From Apostichopus japonicus (lineage: Eukaryota; Echinodermata; Holothuroidea; Aspidochirotida; Stichopodidae): a stretch of DNA of 64,000 nt. The position numbers and the translations under genes were made by a program. Positions 32,438 to 47,181 of this stretch are shown here, piece by piece (within the stretch, counting starts at the first letter, position 1; the number at the start of each line of letters is the position of its first letter). The notes beneath the pieces are model-generated. The model was not told the origin of the DNA and made no database searches. It saw nothing but the letters and a program-made list of their open reading frames with translations. The stretch is taken from positions 1,462,501 through 1,526,500 of the forward strand of contig NC_092561.1 of the NCBI RefSeq assembly GCF_037975245.1, given 5' to 3'.

Positions 32438-35400
32438 GTACCTTCCTATGATAGCTAATGAATATTGATACATCGATAACAATCAAGCCCTGCCCTTCCC
32501 TACTCTCCTCCCACTAACCCAAGCCTCTTCCTCTCCTCTCCTTCCTCCCCATTCTTTCTCCCCTTCCCCTCCCGGGTCCTTCGACCTCTTACGTCAGACA
32601 TATACAAAAGCAGATATTTAAAAAAATTCGAAATACGAGCGCTTTCCTTCTCTTATCAGAGATGATGAAAAATTAATACACCGATAAAGATCAAACTAAA
32701 CCGTGTCGCTTCTTTCTGTGTCGATCAAGATCGCGATTCGGATGACGAGACTTTATAGATTGACCTTTTGACCTTTCCGCATCGGCACGCGTGCACTGAC
32801 CTGGGGCTCATTACTTCACCTAATGACATTAACGTTTTAGGGCATCACACACACGAGGCTTTTGTTCTCGATTTATGACCTGGTTAATTAGACGAACAAA
32901 TAGCAGCGAGTAAGTCAGGAATGCGTCCATCGTATATCGTTCCCTGGTTGAGCACTGGTATGTCACGAACCGGCCAACCATACTATAAACAGCTTCAGTT
33001 TATTCATGCATGGCAGTCCGTAATTTCTGTTTTGGCTCCGTACGCGTGCATGATGAAAAGCAATTGAATGAATAGTCATGGTTAACAAGCGCGTAGCCAG
33101 GGGGGGGGGTGGGGCGATAATATATATAAGTGTGGGGGCGATACGGAAGACATTTATCTCTAATTCATGGTTAACTTTCAATTTTCAAATTGTCTTTCAC
33201 TTGACTTATTTATTCGGAGTAAAAATAATATACAAATTTGTGCATCCTTCCGGGTGGATATGCGGGTGTTTTGATATCACCATGTATCACTAAAATTATT
33301 GTTAAGTAATATTAGGTTACGGGTTTTTAAAGGTCATTGGCATGATTGAACATATAGCTAAGACAAGAGAGGGTGACGGAATTTAGATGTGGCGTCAGGA
33401 TGGACTCTGTGTCGGATGAGGGAGGATAGGGGGAGGAGAGTGACGGAATGTTCGTTATGAACAAACTATGTTACCTTTTCAAATGATTGGATCAGGGCGT
33501 TACTATGGAACTCCCTGATTGGATACTCAACCGTCCATCCACGCTTTGTAAGAGATTTGATTATGCACAATACAGCATATTGATAGGAGCAATATAGGCT
33601 ACGTACAATTATGTACGTATTGCAGTCCCATCAAACATTGTATCATTAACACAGTTTGGCGACATTTAGATTGGTTGAACAAAAGTAAACGATTCCAGCA
33701 CAGGATTCAGTATATACCCATTCCAGGATGTAGCACAGCGTGCCGTACTGGATAAATTTCGTTTCATTCAATTTCTTCTTTCAACCTGAAGCTCTTTGAA
33801 GGTCATTATGTTCTATTTCCTTGTCTGTGTTACTATTCTCAGCTAATTGTCGTTCAGTTATGTTTAAATTTAAACCAGCAATTTCAACCTCCCTCCCTCA
33901 ACCCCCACCCCCACCTCCCCCCAGAGCCGATGCACGTGATTGTGTCAGGGAATACCAAAGCCGCTTGGAAAGTACCTTAATACGACTTCAATCTAAAATT
34001 TGGAGCCAATACTGGTATAGTCATTACAGAAGTGTCAAACAAATTGGAAATCGTAAATTGAACAATGAGAAAGTAAAAGCACTACAAACTATCAGCCTCA
34101 ACAAGGCACACGTTTCCCATTTATTTATTTATTTATTACCACGAAACGCTGATTTCATCAACATTCAAAACCGATCTGTAGGCGAGGCTTATAGATATAT
34201 TTACTGATTCTTTGCTTTTTATAGTTAAGTTTATAAGCTGACACTTTTTATGAACTTTGTACTTTTACAGCTCTACAACAAACGTAGATTACAATACGCT
34301 GAGTATTGTGCCTCCTCTCCCCCATTCCCCACACCCGACGTGACCGTAAACGCGCTGACTGTCCCTCTTCTATCTGCCAGGCGGGGAGATGAGGGGGGGG
34401 GTAGGGGAGCAGCATTGTGTAACCGACTTCAAGAGGGATAAGGACCATATACATATGGAGCATTCATACCCAAAATAATATCGACAAGTTCTCAGGGAAG
34501 CGCGCAGGGTAGCACAAGAGAGGGAAGGGGTGGGGGGGGGGGTCTGATAGGAGAAATAGATTATCTGTAATTCTCAATTTCCTCTGAAAGTAAACATCTT
34601 GAAAAGAGGTTAAAAACTTTACAGACACACATCCATGAAAGGTTAACATTTTTAATACTGGTGCCTAAATGAATGCAGTCAACCATATTTACAAATTTTC
34701 AATGCTTATGCTTCTCCTTAAAATTAGTGTAACTATACTTTGTATTTTGTTGTTGTAATGATAATTATAATTGTGAATAGTTTTATTACTATTAAGACAT
34801 GATCAAAAGTTTCCTCGACAATTAACAACCCGTTAATCCCCCCCCCCTTCCCCACGCGTCACCTTTATCCACCCCGTCCCTTACATGCACATCAAATAAA
34901 CAACGAAAACGAAATAAAAAAGTCGATAAGCAACACGAATCGTTGCTAAAAACACACACGAACAAACAGTTAACAGTGCATTACAATAAGGCCAGTAACT
35001 TGCATTCTGTATCGTTTGTATCCTCAGTATAAAGATTCCTTCTAAAAGTGGAATGTAATTAAAGGGATTCGAAACAAGATTAAACCTCGATTAGTTCTTT
35101 TATAGGATTGTTTTATTATCTCATTTTAGTTAATATTTGTCTTTCCCTCCCCCCCTCTTTTTCTTTATATTTTCGTGATCTGTTATATTTATATATTTGA
35201 TTTTTTTTTGAAAAAAAGACCTTGCTTGCTAAAGTCGTTTTCATTATATTTCATATTATTTTGTCTCTTATCTTTGCCCTCTGCCTGTTTAATCTATATT
35301 GATTAACCTGAAATGGTTACAGTCACTGTTATAAGACAGTCAGAGCTGGTCAAATCGTTTCACTCCGTTGTCTTCTTTTTGTTTTACAATAAAAAGGGTT
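32438..35400. other. intergenic DNA, no gene recognised
   Basis: Pyrimidine-rich at 32500-32580. A G-run-tipped transposon end (GCGTAGCCAGGGGGGGG) is at about 33090. G/C-runs lie at 34394, 34531 and 34844. A frame at 33821-34207 looks protein-like in part but has no recognisable domain. Confidence 0.35.
32761..32774 (-). promoter_or_regulatory. DR2-type nuclear receptor half-site pair
   Basis: TGACCT TT TGACCT gives two perfect AGGTCA half-sites (minus strand) with a 2-bp spacer. Function is inferred from motif only. Confidence 0.3.
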
Positions 35401-35422
35401 AATTTCAGTTAATAAAACACGC

Positions 35423-35605
35423 TGATTGGTTGACCTTTGACCCACCATTGGTCTTGTACGAAGGGAACAAAGGGGTACCAGGGGCCGGGGTAACTAATCA
35501 GTCCTTTAGCGCATCGATCGTCACTTCAAGAGGTGCGTCCTGAAAGGCGTATACACAAAGAAACCCTATTCGTTTTCTTTGTTCGCATAGATTCCACACT
35601 GTTTG
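35423..35605. promoter_or_regulatory. DR1 motif with three ATTGG (CCAAT) boxes
   Basis: TGACCTTTGACCC at 35431-35443 is the reverse complement of GGGTCAAAGGTCA, a consensus DR1 (HNF4/RXR-type) site. ATTGG boxes flank it on both sides (about 35424 and 35446), and a third lies near 35602. The cluster resembles a promoter or enhancer, but no adjacent exon is identified. Confidence 0.4.
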
Positions 35606-35620
35606 ATTGGTCGATTTTAA

Positions 35621-36399
35621 AGTTACGCTTAAAATTTTACGAAATATTATAACTAAACTTTTGAATTAGCCGCTGAAGTATCACGACAGATATAAAAACA
35701 AAATTAGAAGTGCTTTTATTTTTTTTTAAATTAGATTACTCAGGAACTGCGGTATAGTTTAACAACGACCAAGTGCAGGAAATATTAAAGGTAAAAATCG
35801 AACGGACAAAAATCATATCCGCAGTGGGGGATTAAAGTTGGCGTGGCCGCCGACGGAGACGGTTAAATGTTGAAGAGCAACACACGCCCTGATGTCTTTG
35901 TTCTGCTTGAAATTAAGCCGACGCAGGAAATACGATTCTGCTTACGAACAAAGAAGACTGGCTTCCCTCGGAAAGTTGTTTTTTCAGAGCAAATTTTGTC
36001 TTAATGAGGTAACCGTTTTTATTACTCACTGGAATCCATAAGATTTCGAAACTGCTTAATCGTAAAGCCAACGCCATTCTGTAATATGAAACCTTTCATA
36101 ATGTCTGTTTCGAAACGATTTTTTTTCGGGAGGGAATATTGAAACTAGGAAGTCGATATGCTCGGAAACGATAAATATATGTATAAGTATATAATACAAG
36201 TTTTCTTGAGATAAAAAATGACAAAAAAATATATATATAGATGGAAGGAGTGAATGAAATATTAATAGGATGAGTCATATGTATTAACTGAGTTCAAAGG
36301 TCAATTATGTAATAATAAATGGGAAAAAAGTGTTTTCGAAAGATAAGTTGCTTTTCAGACTCATTCTCTTTAGGTCACGTTTTCTTTCTGTGAACAAAT
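35621..36399. other. intergenic DNA, nothing recognised
   Basis: AT-rich sequence without recognised features. Confidence 0.4.
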
Positions 36400-37043
36400 G
36401 ATTTTGGTTTGTTTCGTTTTGTTTCGTTTCGTTTTGTTTTGTTTTGTTTTGTTTTGTTTTGTTTTGTTTTGTTTTGCTTTGTTTGTTTTGTTTTGTTTTG
36501 TTTTATTTTGTTTGTTTTGTTTTGTTTTGTTTTGTTTGTTTTGTTTTGTTTTGTTTTGTTTTGTTTTGTTTTGTTTGTTTTGTTTTGTATTGTTTTGTTT
36601 TGTTTTGTTTTGTTTTGTTTTGTTTTTGTTTTGTTTTATTTTGTTTGTTTTGTTTTGTTTTGTTTTGTTTTGTTTTGTTTTGTTTTGTTTTGTTTTGTTT
36701 TGTTTTGTTTTGTTTTGTTTTGTTTGTTTTGTTTTGTTTTGTTTTGTTTTGTTTTGTTTTATTTTTTTGTTTTGTTTGTTTTGTTTTGTTTTGTTTTGTT
36801 TTTGTTTTGTTTTGTTTTGTTTTGTTTTGTTTTGTTTGTTTTTGTTTTTGTTTTGTTTGTTTTGTTTTGTTTCGTTTCGTTTCGTTTCGTTTCGTTTTGT
36901 TTTGTTTTGTTTTGTTTTGCTTTGCTTTGCTTTGTTTGTATTGTTTGGTTTTGTTTGTTTGGTTTTGTTTGTTTGGTTTTGTTTGGTTTGATTTGATTTG
37001 CTTTGTTTTGCTTTGTTTTGCTTTGTTTTGCTTTGTTTTGTTT
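36400..37043. repeat. (TTTTG)n satellite-like tract with TTTG/TTTCG variants
   Basis: About 640 bp of TTTTG pentamers interrupted by TTTG, TTTTTG, TTTCG and TTTGC units. Several frames of about 195-234 codons open on both strands because of the biased composition. They are low-complexity (Phe/Cys/Leu or Lys/Gln/Asn/Thr) and not genes. Confidence 0.97.
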
Positions 37044-38393
37044 CCCAAAGCCATTCTTTCAAGTAATCTGTCACAATTGCCTAGCAACGTCAGGAGAATT
37101 CAAGTAGACTATCACGCATATCACAAAAGGTGCCATGGCAACTAGCGTGACAACCTGTGTTTTAAATAATGCAATATTTATAACTATTCATATATTGGAC
37201 TGAAATTCGCTAGCACACCTTTAGATTGGTTTTCACAAGGGGTGGGGCGGGGGAGGGGTAGGTGGATATAGCCGGAAAATGTGATGTGTGAGGGGGAGGG
37301 GAAATTTTGACTACCCACATGACGATAAATACTTCGGTAATAATTTCGGTATATTAAAATGAGACGAGAAAAAAGAAAACCCAGTAATTTCCAAGTTATT
37401 TGTTAAAAAGTATTCTATCACGAACCTAAATAGACCACAGTTGATCACTTTTTTGAAAACTTTTGGTATAAAACTGTTCGTCAACAATGATGGTGTATCA
37501 CTCACTGTTCGTCAATCCCTTGCCTTCCCCCACCCCCCCCCCCCCACCCGGGGGAGGCCTTCTCCCACCCTAACCCGAAGATGCAGACATCAAAAGATAA
37601 TCTATAAGGGGTGTATGTCCTGCATTTTCTCTTTCTAACCATGTGAAAATTGTCCCCATTCGACGTTTTCTTCTTGTAGAAATCTGGTTTTCAATTTCAC
37701 CAGTTTCTCACCAAAAGTACCGTTTGTTCGAAGGCATCAATTTGGTGATTGACGTAGCGCAGGCAGATAGGCCCGCAAAACGAGCGACTTGAAAAGGAGT
37801 GAGTGAGATTTCACTCTTCAGCTCTTTGAGAGTGTCCATGCAAAACGATATCTCTTTTGAGGAGTGAATTTCACTCTCACCGAAGAGTAGCTCTAAACCA
37901 GAGAATATTTTACCTATAGACCCCCCCCCCCCGCCCCATCCCCACCCCACCCCCATATCGTCGGTTCCTCGGTACCGGCCAAAAATGTAATGTTAATCCG
38001 TTGTTTAATATATGCTATAGTAACTCAACCAAAGCTTTTTCCTTAAAATTATGAACAACATTCTGAGAGAACCCTTGAGTATCATTCAACACTCTGAATG
38101 CATACATTTGCTTTTGACAAATTTGTAATGCATTTTTAAACAGTCGTGTGATTTGAGGCCAAAGAAAAAGACTTGTATAATGATTCCAACTGCTTTAATC
38201 GGTGGGCCTAGTCATGTTTTTAAAGGTCTTTTTTTTCTTCAAAAATTAATAGTATAGAAGTATAACCTGGACTGATAACATTTTCATTTGTATCGGTCTG
38301 CAACCTATCAAACTTAATTTTGTGTCTAAAATCATCCTTTACTAATTTCTTTCTTTTGAACTGAATAATAATAAAGTGTATTATCCATGGGCA
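37044..38393. other. intergenic DNA, nothing recognised
   Basis: C-runs at about 37535 and 37921. No gene or repeat family was recognised. Confidence 0.4.
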
Positions 38394-39299
38394 GCCACTT
38401 GGGACATTTTTGTAATGGTAATGCCTCTCTAAATTGTACTCCCATTTCATGCTCCAAAGCACTCGTATTGACAGTATGAACAGTTCCTAACCTTTATCTG
38501 ATAGAAACATGATATTCATACTGCTCGTACTGACAATTCGAGTGCTTTGAAAGCGAGACATGAAAGTACAGTATCAGGTGCGTATCCAGGGGGGGGGGCG
38601 TTGGGGGCGCGCGCCCCCCGGGTAAGAAAAAGAGAAGAGAAAAAAAGAGAAGAAAAAAAGGAAAAAAGAGGGGAAAAAAGAGGAGGAGGAGAGGGAGGAA
38701 GGGAAAAGAAAAAGAAGAAAGAGAGAAAAGGGAGAAAAAGAGGGAGTAAAAGCAAAACGCGAAGACATCGGGAAGAGAAAGAAGAACAGTGACATCATTA
38801 CAGCGCTAAAGGATAGCCAGCGACGGATCAATGATTTCGTAAAAGTGTGACTCACCCTACCCCTTACACCGACAACTCCATTTTTTTGACGTTTCCATTT
38901 TCCTCTCTCACTAATGATCTATATATATATGGTCTATCATAACGCGTGTGTAGAATTGTGCTATGAAACCAACTGTGGCTGGTCTCGAACTCGACCGTGT
39001 CGTCGGGGAACATGACTCATTTTGGGATGGGGGCGACCGCCCGCCCCCCCCCCCATTCAGCATTTTTTTTAAATGATATCGCTAAGTAATTTCAAAATAG
39101 AAAGTGCTTAGAGGCAACTTATAAGGCCTGGGAAGTGTCATTTCCAGCGATCTGGGAGACATTTTCGGCCAAAATTTTCTTGTACGCTTCGTGGCGCTAC
39201 GCTTAGATAATTTGCCTACAGGCTTCGCCCCTCCCTTGGCAAATTCCTCGCTACGCGCCTGTTCGAATTTGTAACGCAAACAGCAGATATCACATTATA

Positions 39300-40013
39300 T
39301 CAGTGAGCATGAAAATGGCGTTCCAGGATGAAAAGCTTCAAAATTGTCCGACTTGCCTGAAAAAATAACCAAAAATTTTCGCGCGCTAAGCGCGCGTTCA
39401 ACGTGTTCATGTCAATATCATATAAGCAAGCATCGGTTATTACATCGCATGCAATCATGTACCGTACGGTCCGTTCAAATTGCGCAGTATACCGCGGGAT
39501 GCTAATGTAAACAACGACATGTCTCATGTAGATGTATAAAAAGCACCGAGGTCCAATTATGTCAAACTCTCTTTTACATTAGTAATGGCGAATTAGGGCC
39601 TGCACCCCCGCCGCGCAGTGGCGGAGCGTCCATATGGTCAGGGGGCGGATGCCCCCCTGACGGACTCAAATGGACTGCTGGCGCCTTTTTCAGCTCTTTA
39701 CCTCTTTTTACTTATCTAGATAATTGACTTTTTTATTGCGCTCTCACCTACTTATTGACATTTGTCACATTTTGTTGGTGTAATTTGGCGATAACACCTT
39801 ATTCTTCGTTTATCTGCAAATTAGCCAGGCACGGAAAGGGTCATTTCCGGCGATGTAGGGAGTATCTTTACTCAAAAATTTTCTGTACGCTACGCGCCAA
39901 CCAGTGGTGGCGCTCCGCTTAGATAGTGTCGAAAGCGCCCCTTCAGACCATTCTCGCCACTCCTGACCAATACCCCTAGCTCCGCCACTGCCGCCGCGCC
40001 TCCTACGCCTATG
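39300..40013. mobile_element. relative of the 3764-4216 transposon
   Basis: GACTTGCC(T/C)GAAAAA and TTTTCGCGCGCTA(A/C)GCGCGCG near 39350-39390 match the interior of the 3764-4216 element. The right end GCCTCCTACGCCTATG (to about 40013) matches its terminus. The left terminus is not found, so the element is truncated or rearranged. It was itself interrupted by the MITE at 39616-39990. Confidence 0.55.
39616..39990. mobile_element. hAT-like MITE, perfect 8-bp TSD
   Basis: A 375-bp element with terminal inverted repeats CAGTGGCGGAGC and GCTCCGCCACTG. It is flanked by a perfect CCGCCGCG duplication (39608-39615, 39991-39998). It carries one copy of the recurrent TACGCTACGCGCCAACC...CGCTTAGATA motif and has no coding capacity. 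Confidence 0.85.
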
Positions 40014-40713
40014 TGTGTAGTGTTCGGTTTCGGAAATATCTGCTATTTTTTCATATCCTTCAACCAAGTTTTATAATAGCCGTTATAACAGGTTTTAATA
40101 TTTGTACAACAATAAATTAACTGTGTCTGAATTTTCGAAAATTTCTGACCAACATTCTACATCACACTTCCCTCTACTCGTGCAATTTTGACCGGTCTGT
40201 TAGGGGTTGAAGGAAGTTTTTTCTATATTGGTTGTCCATAGATGAAATTTTGTATAACATTATGGGTATGTTTTGAAGTGAGTTTATTCACGAGAAATGT
40301 GAATTTTCAAATTCTGAACAAATATGGGGCTTAAAACCTTGAAAAGTGGAGCTGACGGGTATTGTGGGCCGCGACGTAGAATCACCTACAAAAGCAAAGA
40401 CCCACAGGAGATGCGATCAGGTCGAACATGATGTGTGCCGGGTTGACAATCTTCAAAAAGAAAATCTTCAAAAATGGATGGAAAAAAAACTATTAGGAAA
40501 TACTTGGTTCTCAGGCAAAAAGTGTACATCTGGTTGGTCATTTCAAGCCCGAGAAGTGCCGTTTCCGGTGATCTGGGGGGTTTCAAAACAAGAAATTTTC
40601 TTGTACGCTGCGCGCCAACCGATGGTGGCGCTCCGCTTAGATAGTAATTCGCGCCCCCCGGGTTTGAAAATCCTGGATACGCGCCTGAGTATAGACAAAA
40701 TTGTCCCAACTGG

Positions 40714-42332
<1,619 letters not shown>

Positions 42333-42333
42333 C

Positions 42334-42364
<31 letters not shown>

Positions 42365-42594
42365 ATGTGATCTTCCCGCAAGCAGGAACTCGCGAAAGAA
42401 GCCATGGAGGCTTGTAGACTCGCAAGCTGACCGAAGCCAATCTCTCGGCACACATCCATTTAACGTCCATGTCAGGAAGTTGTTATTGAACAACACCCTT
42501 GCCAGACGACACACATTGCTGTCGGCGGGGAATCGAACCGGGGATCTCATGACTGGGAGACGCCGGCGTTAACCACTAGGCTATACACTCCGCC
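42333..42594 (-). mobile_element. tRNA-derived SINE with (CATA)n tail
   Basis: On the minus strand a tRNA-like head (42594 to about 42525) has the A-box region TAGCCTAGTGGTTAAC and B box GGTTCGATTCC. About 150 bp of tRNA-unrelated body follows, then a short (CATA)n tail at 42335-42366. The T-arm does not pair well, so it is not an active tRNA gene. The total is about 262 bp, typical of a SINE. The AGCCTAGTGGTTA core is shared with the element at 669-793, but the bodies differ. Flanking TATATA-like sequence may be the target duplication, but this is not decisive. Confidence 0.7.
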
Positions 42595-45082
<2,488 letters not shown>

Positions 45083-45144
45083 GGGGTGGGTGGGGAGGGT
45101 GGTGGGGTGGGTGGGGAGGGTGGTGGGGTGGGTAGGTGGGGTGG
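45083..45144 (+). repeat. 21-bp G-rich minisatellite, G-quadruplex-prone
   Basis: About three copies of a GGTGGGTGGGGAGGGTGGTGG unit family. Many closely spaced GGG/GGGG blocks on the plus strand meet the usual G-quadruplex pattern. Confidence 0.9.
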
Positions 45145-46055
45145 AACTAACATATTATGTCTTCCTGGTTCAGGGATGTAAGTGGACAGGAGAAAATTTG
45201 ACAAAAAGGGAGGACGTTTAGATGCAAAACAGTGGTATATTTCACAACTTTTGACATAAAGTTTTGAGACGTTTCCAGTGCTTAGGTTGTATTGTACATG
45301 CTATATATGTAATGCATACTGCAGTACACTAGGTTTGTTTGTGTATATTATTGTCTGCCAATGGAGTATAGAGCCCCAGTAAATCGATGGACAACGTAAA
45401 CCGGTTTCAACCGTTTTTAAATAAGCCAATGAGAATCTCATACAGTTATATTTAGACTGGCATTTAAGGCTTATGACTTGCATTATAATTTCAAATCGGG
45501 GAAAAACATCCACAAAATTAATAATAATAATAATAATAAACGGGACACATTTCCGTTGAGTACACTGTTAGAAGAAACGACAAAAGGTGTTTTTGTCATT
45601 TTCGAAGAAAAAATCTTGATAAATAACAAAAAAGTTCATTTTTGTTTTTGTCAAAGCCAGCAGTGTCTATTTTACACACACACACACACTCACACACATT
45701 GAGTAAACAGGTCCAGTCAATGACCTGTCTGGGTAGCAGAAACCGCATGTCTTTGAAAACCACAAAACAGACACACACAAAAATATGAATGCCCCAAACA
45801 AAGGTGTGGAGAATTGGTGAATGTTGTAGTACTCCAAGTTGGACCCATGCAAGTCTGTTAGTTAGCAGGGTTTTAGATTTCGTTCCCGAGTTCCAATGAT
45901 TTTGAAGATTTTCCTGCATTATTCGACCCATTGTACATACAGCTACATTGTACATACAGCTACATTGTACATACAGCTAACAATGTTTTGTGTCGTTTTC
46001 TATTACTTTAAGAGAAATGAATGAGACAAAATGACCCAAATACTAGTCCATCCCA
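45145..46055. other. intergenic DNA with small tandem repeats
   Basis: (AAT)n near 45519-45538, (CA)n near 45675-45700 and a 17-bp triplicate at 45930-45978. Frames of up to 119 codons show no domain. Confidence 0.4.
45930..45978. repeat. 17-bp repeat, three copies
   Basis: ATTGTACATACAGCTAC at 45930 and 45947, with a third copy from 45964 that ends one or two bases short. Confidence 0.95.
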
Positions 46056-46104
46056 ATAATAATAACAATAACAATAATAATAATAGTAGTAGTAGTATTA
46101 GTAT

Positions 46105-46175
<71 letters not shown>

Positions 46176-46318
46176 GTAGTAGTAGTAGTGATAATAATAA
46201 TAATAATAACAATAATAATAATAATAAAGGATAATAATATTAATATTGATAATAATAAAGGATAATAATAATGATAACGATGACGATGATGATCACGATG
46301 ACGACGACGACGACGATG
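46056..46318. repeat. trinucleotide mosaic (AAT)(AGT)(AAT)(GAT)(GAC)
   Basis: Consecutive blocks of AAT, then AGT with ATT/AGA variants, then AAT again, then GATAAT, GAT and GAC units. Asn/Ser and Leu homopolymer frames here are artefacts. Confidence 0.97.
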
Positions 46319-47005
46319 AATTTTCTATGACTCTACACTGAGGCCTATTTTGAATAAAACAATTTTTGATTTGAAAAACATATATAGGGCTGCCGCTGTT
46401 TGTTCATGTTATAAGAAAAGTTACTTGCACCCGATACAGACAGAGAACACATTAACTATAGATACTGGAAATATTACAAAATGTGTAACCACAGTGAAAA
46501 CTGGATCATGCTATAAATCGGTAGCATTTGCTATTATTAGGATTACAGTAAGAACTGAGGATATGTGTATATCCCAACAAATCCAGTTTGATGCGAATAA
46601 ATTCAATATGCAAGCTCATTTTATAACGTTCCTATATAGGACTATAATGCACTGTACTATGAACACAATTCAATATATCGTTCGGACATTGGTACAGTTT
46701 ATGGACGGTCAGTAATCCAGAAACTTCACAGGTATAGTGCAGTACTGAGGCAACCAGACATGAAATTTCTGCATGAAATGTATATATGTTACAGAGAAAA
46801 CGTTTATAGGCGTGGCTTATCGTTGGATAGGCTAATTAGCCATTTTGCTGACGGAAATGTTCATCCTCCATTTTGCTAAATTTCGTAAGATTCGAGACGT
46901 TTTGCAATTTCTATGACTAAACTTTATTCAACAAGATATCGTGCTGCGGGGGCACTGTAACAATACCTGCGTCAACTGTTACCGTAAACCAAATTCATAT
47001 TAAAC
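46319..47005. other. intergenic DNA, no gene recognised
   Basis: A 121-codon frame (46350-46715) shows no recognisable domain or flanking splice context. Confidence 0.35.
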
Positions 47006-47181
47006 TATGGAACGCGAAAAGGGAAAAACTTATTTCGTTGCAAAGTTTAACGTAAGTTTAGACAACGGCGTAAGTCTAGACAACGGAAGTTTAGACATGA
47101 GTTTGAGCAACAGCGTGGTAAAATAGCAGCAACAACTTTAGTTTACACAACGAAATAAGTTTTCCCTTTTCGCGTTCCATA
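47006..47181. mobile_element. palindromic MITE, TA-flanked
   Basis: Inverted termini TGGAACGCGAAAAGGGAAAA... and ...TTTTCCCTTTTCGCGTTCCA match over about 33 bp with a single 1-base indel. They are flanked by TA on both sides, the target duplication of Tc1/mariner-type elements. The centre has a short tandem repeat of AAGT(T/C)TAGACAACGG. Confidence 0.75.

Larger units (their letters stand above)
38575..40687. mobile_element. 2.1-kb transposon nested in a MITE, AGTAT duplication
   Basis: The ends CAGGTGCGTATCCAGG (38575-38590) and CCTGGATACGCGCCTG (40672-40687) are inverted repeats matching 15 of 16. AGTAT is duplicated at 38570-38574 and 40688-40692. The interior is composite. A motif of about 100 bp (TTTCC(G/A)G(C/T)GAT...TGTACGCT...GGCGCT(C/A)CGCTTAGATA) recurs near 39140, 39840 and 40560, and one complete MITE sits at 39616-39990. 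No transposase is recognised. The 135-codon frame at 40346-40753 is made of these repeats and runs out of the element. Confidence 0.7.
38394..40713. mobile_element. MITE copy 2, split by a transposon insertion
   Basis: The left part (38394-38574) and the right part (40688-40713, ending ATTGTCCCAACTGG) together make one copy of the family at 32241-32437. Removing 38575-40687 and one AGTAT restores an alignment to that copy (GAAAGTACAGTATAGACA against GAAATAACATGTATAGAAA). Confidence 0.8.

Noticed and set aside
33821-34207. 128-codon frame with a possible acceptor (CCTCCCCCCAG) before a charged stretch
   Set aside because: The C-run mimics a polypyrimidine tract, no good donor or partner exon was found, and no domain is visible.
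36370-37145. Open frames of about 195-234 codons on both strands
   Set aside because: They consist entirely of the TTTTG pentamer tract and encode low-complexity repeats, open in several frames at once.
46350-46715. 121-codon frame
   Set aside because: No domain, no signal of coding conservation that can be judged here, and no splice context.
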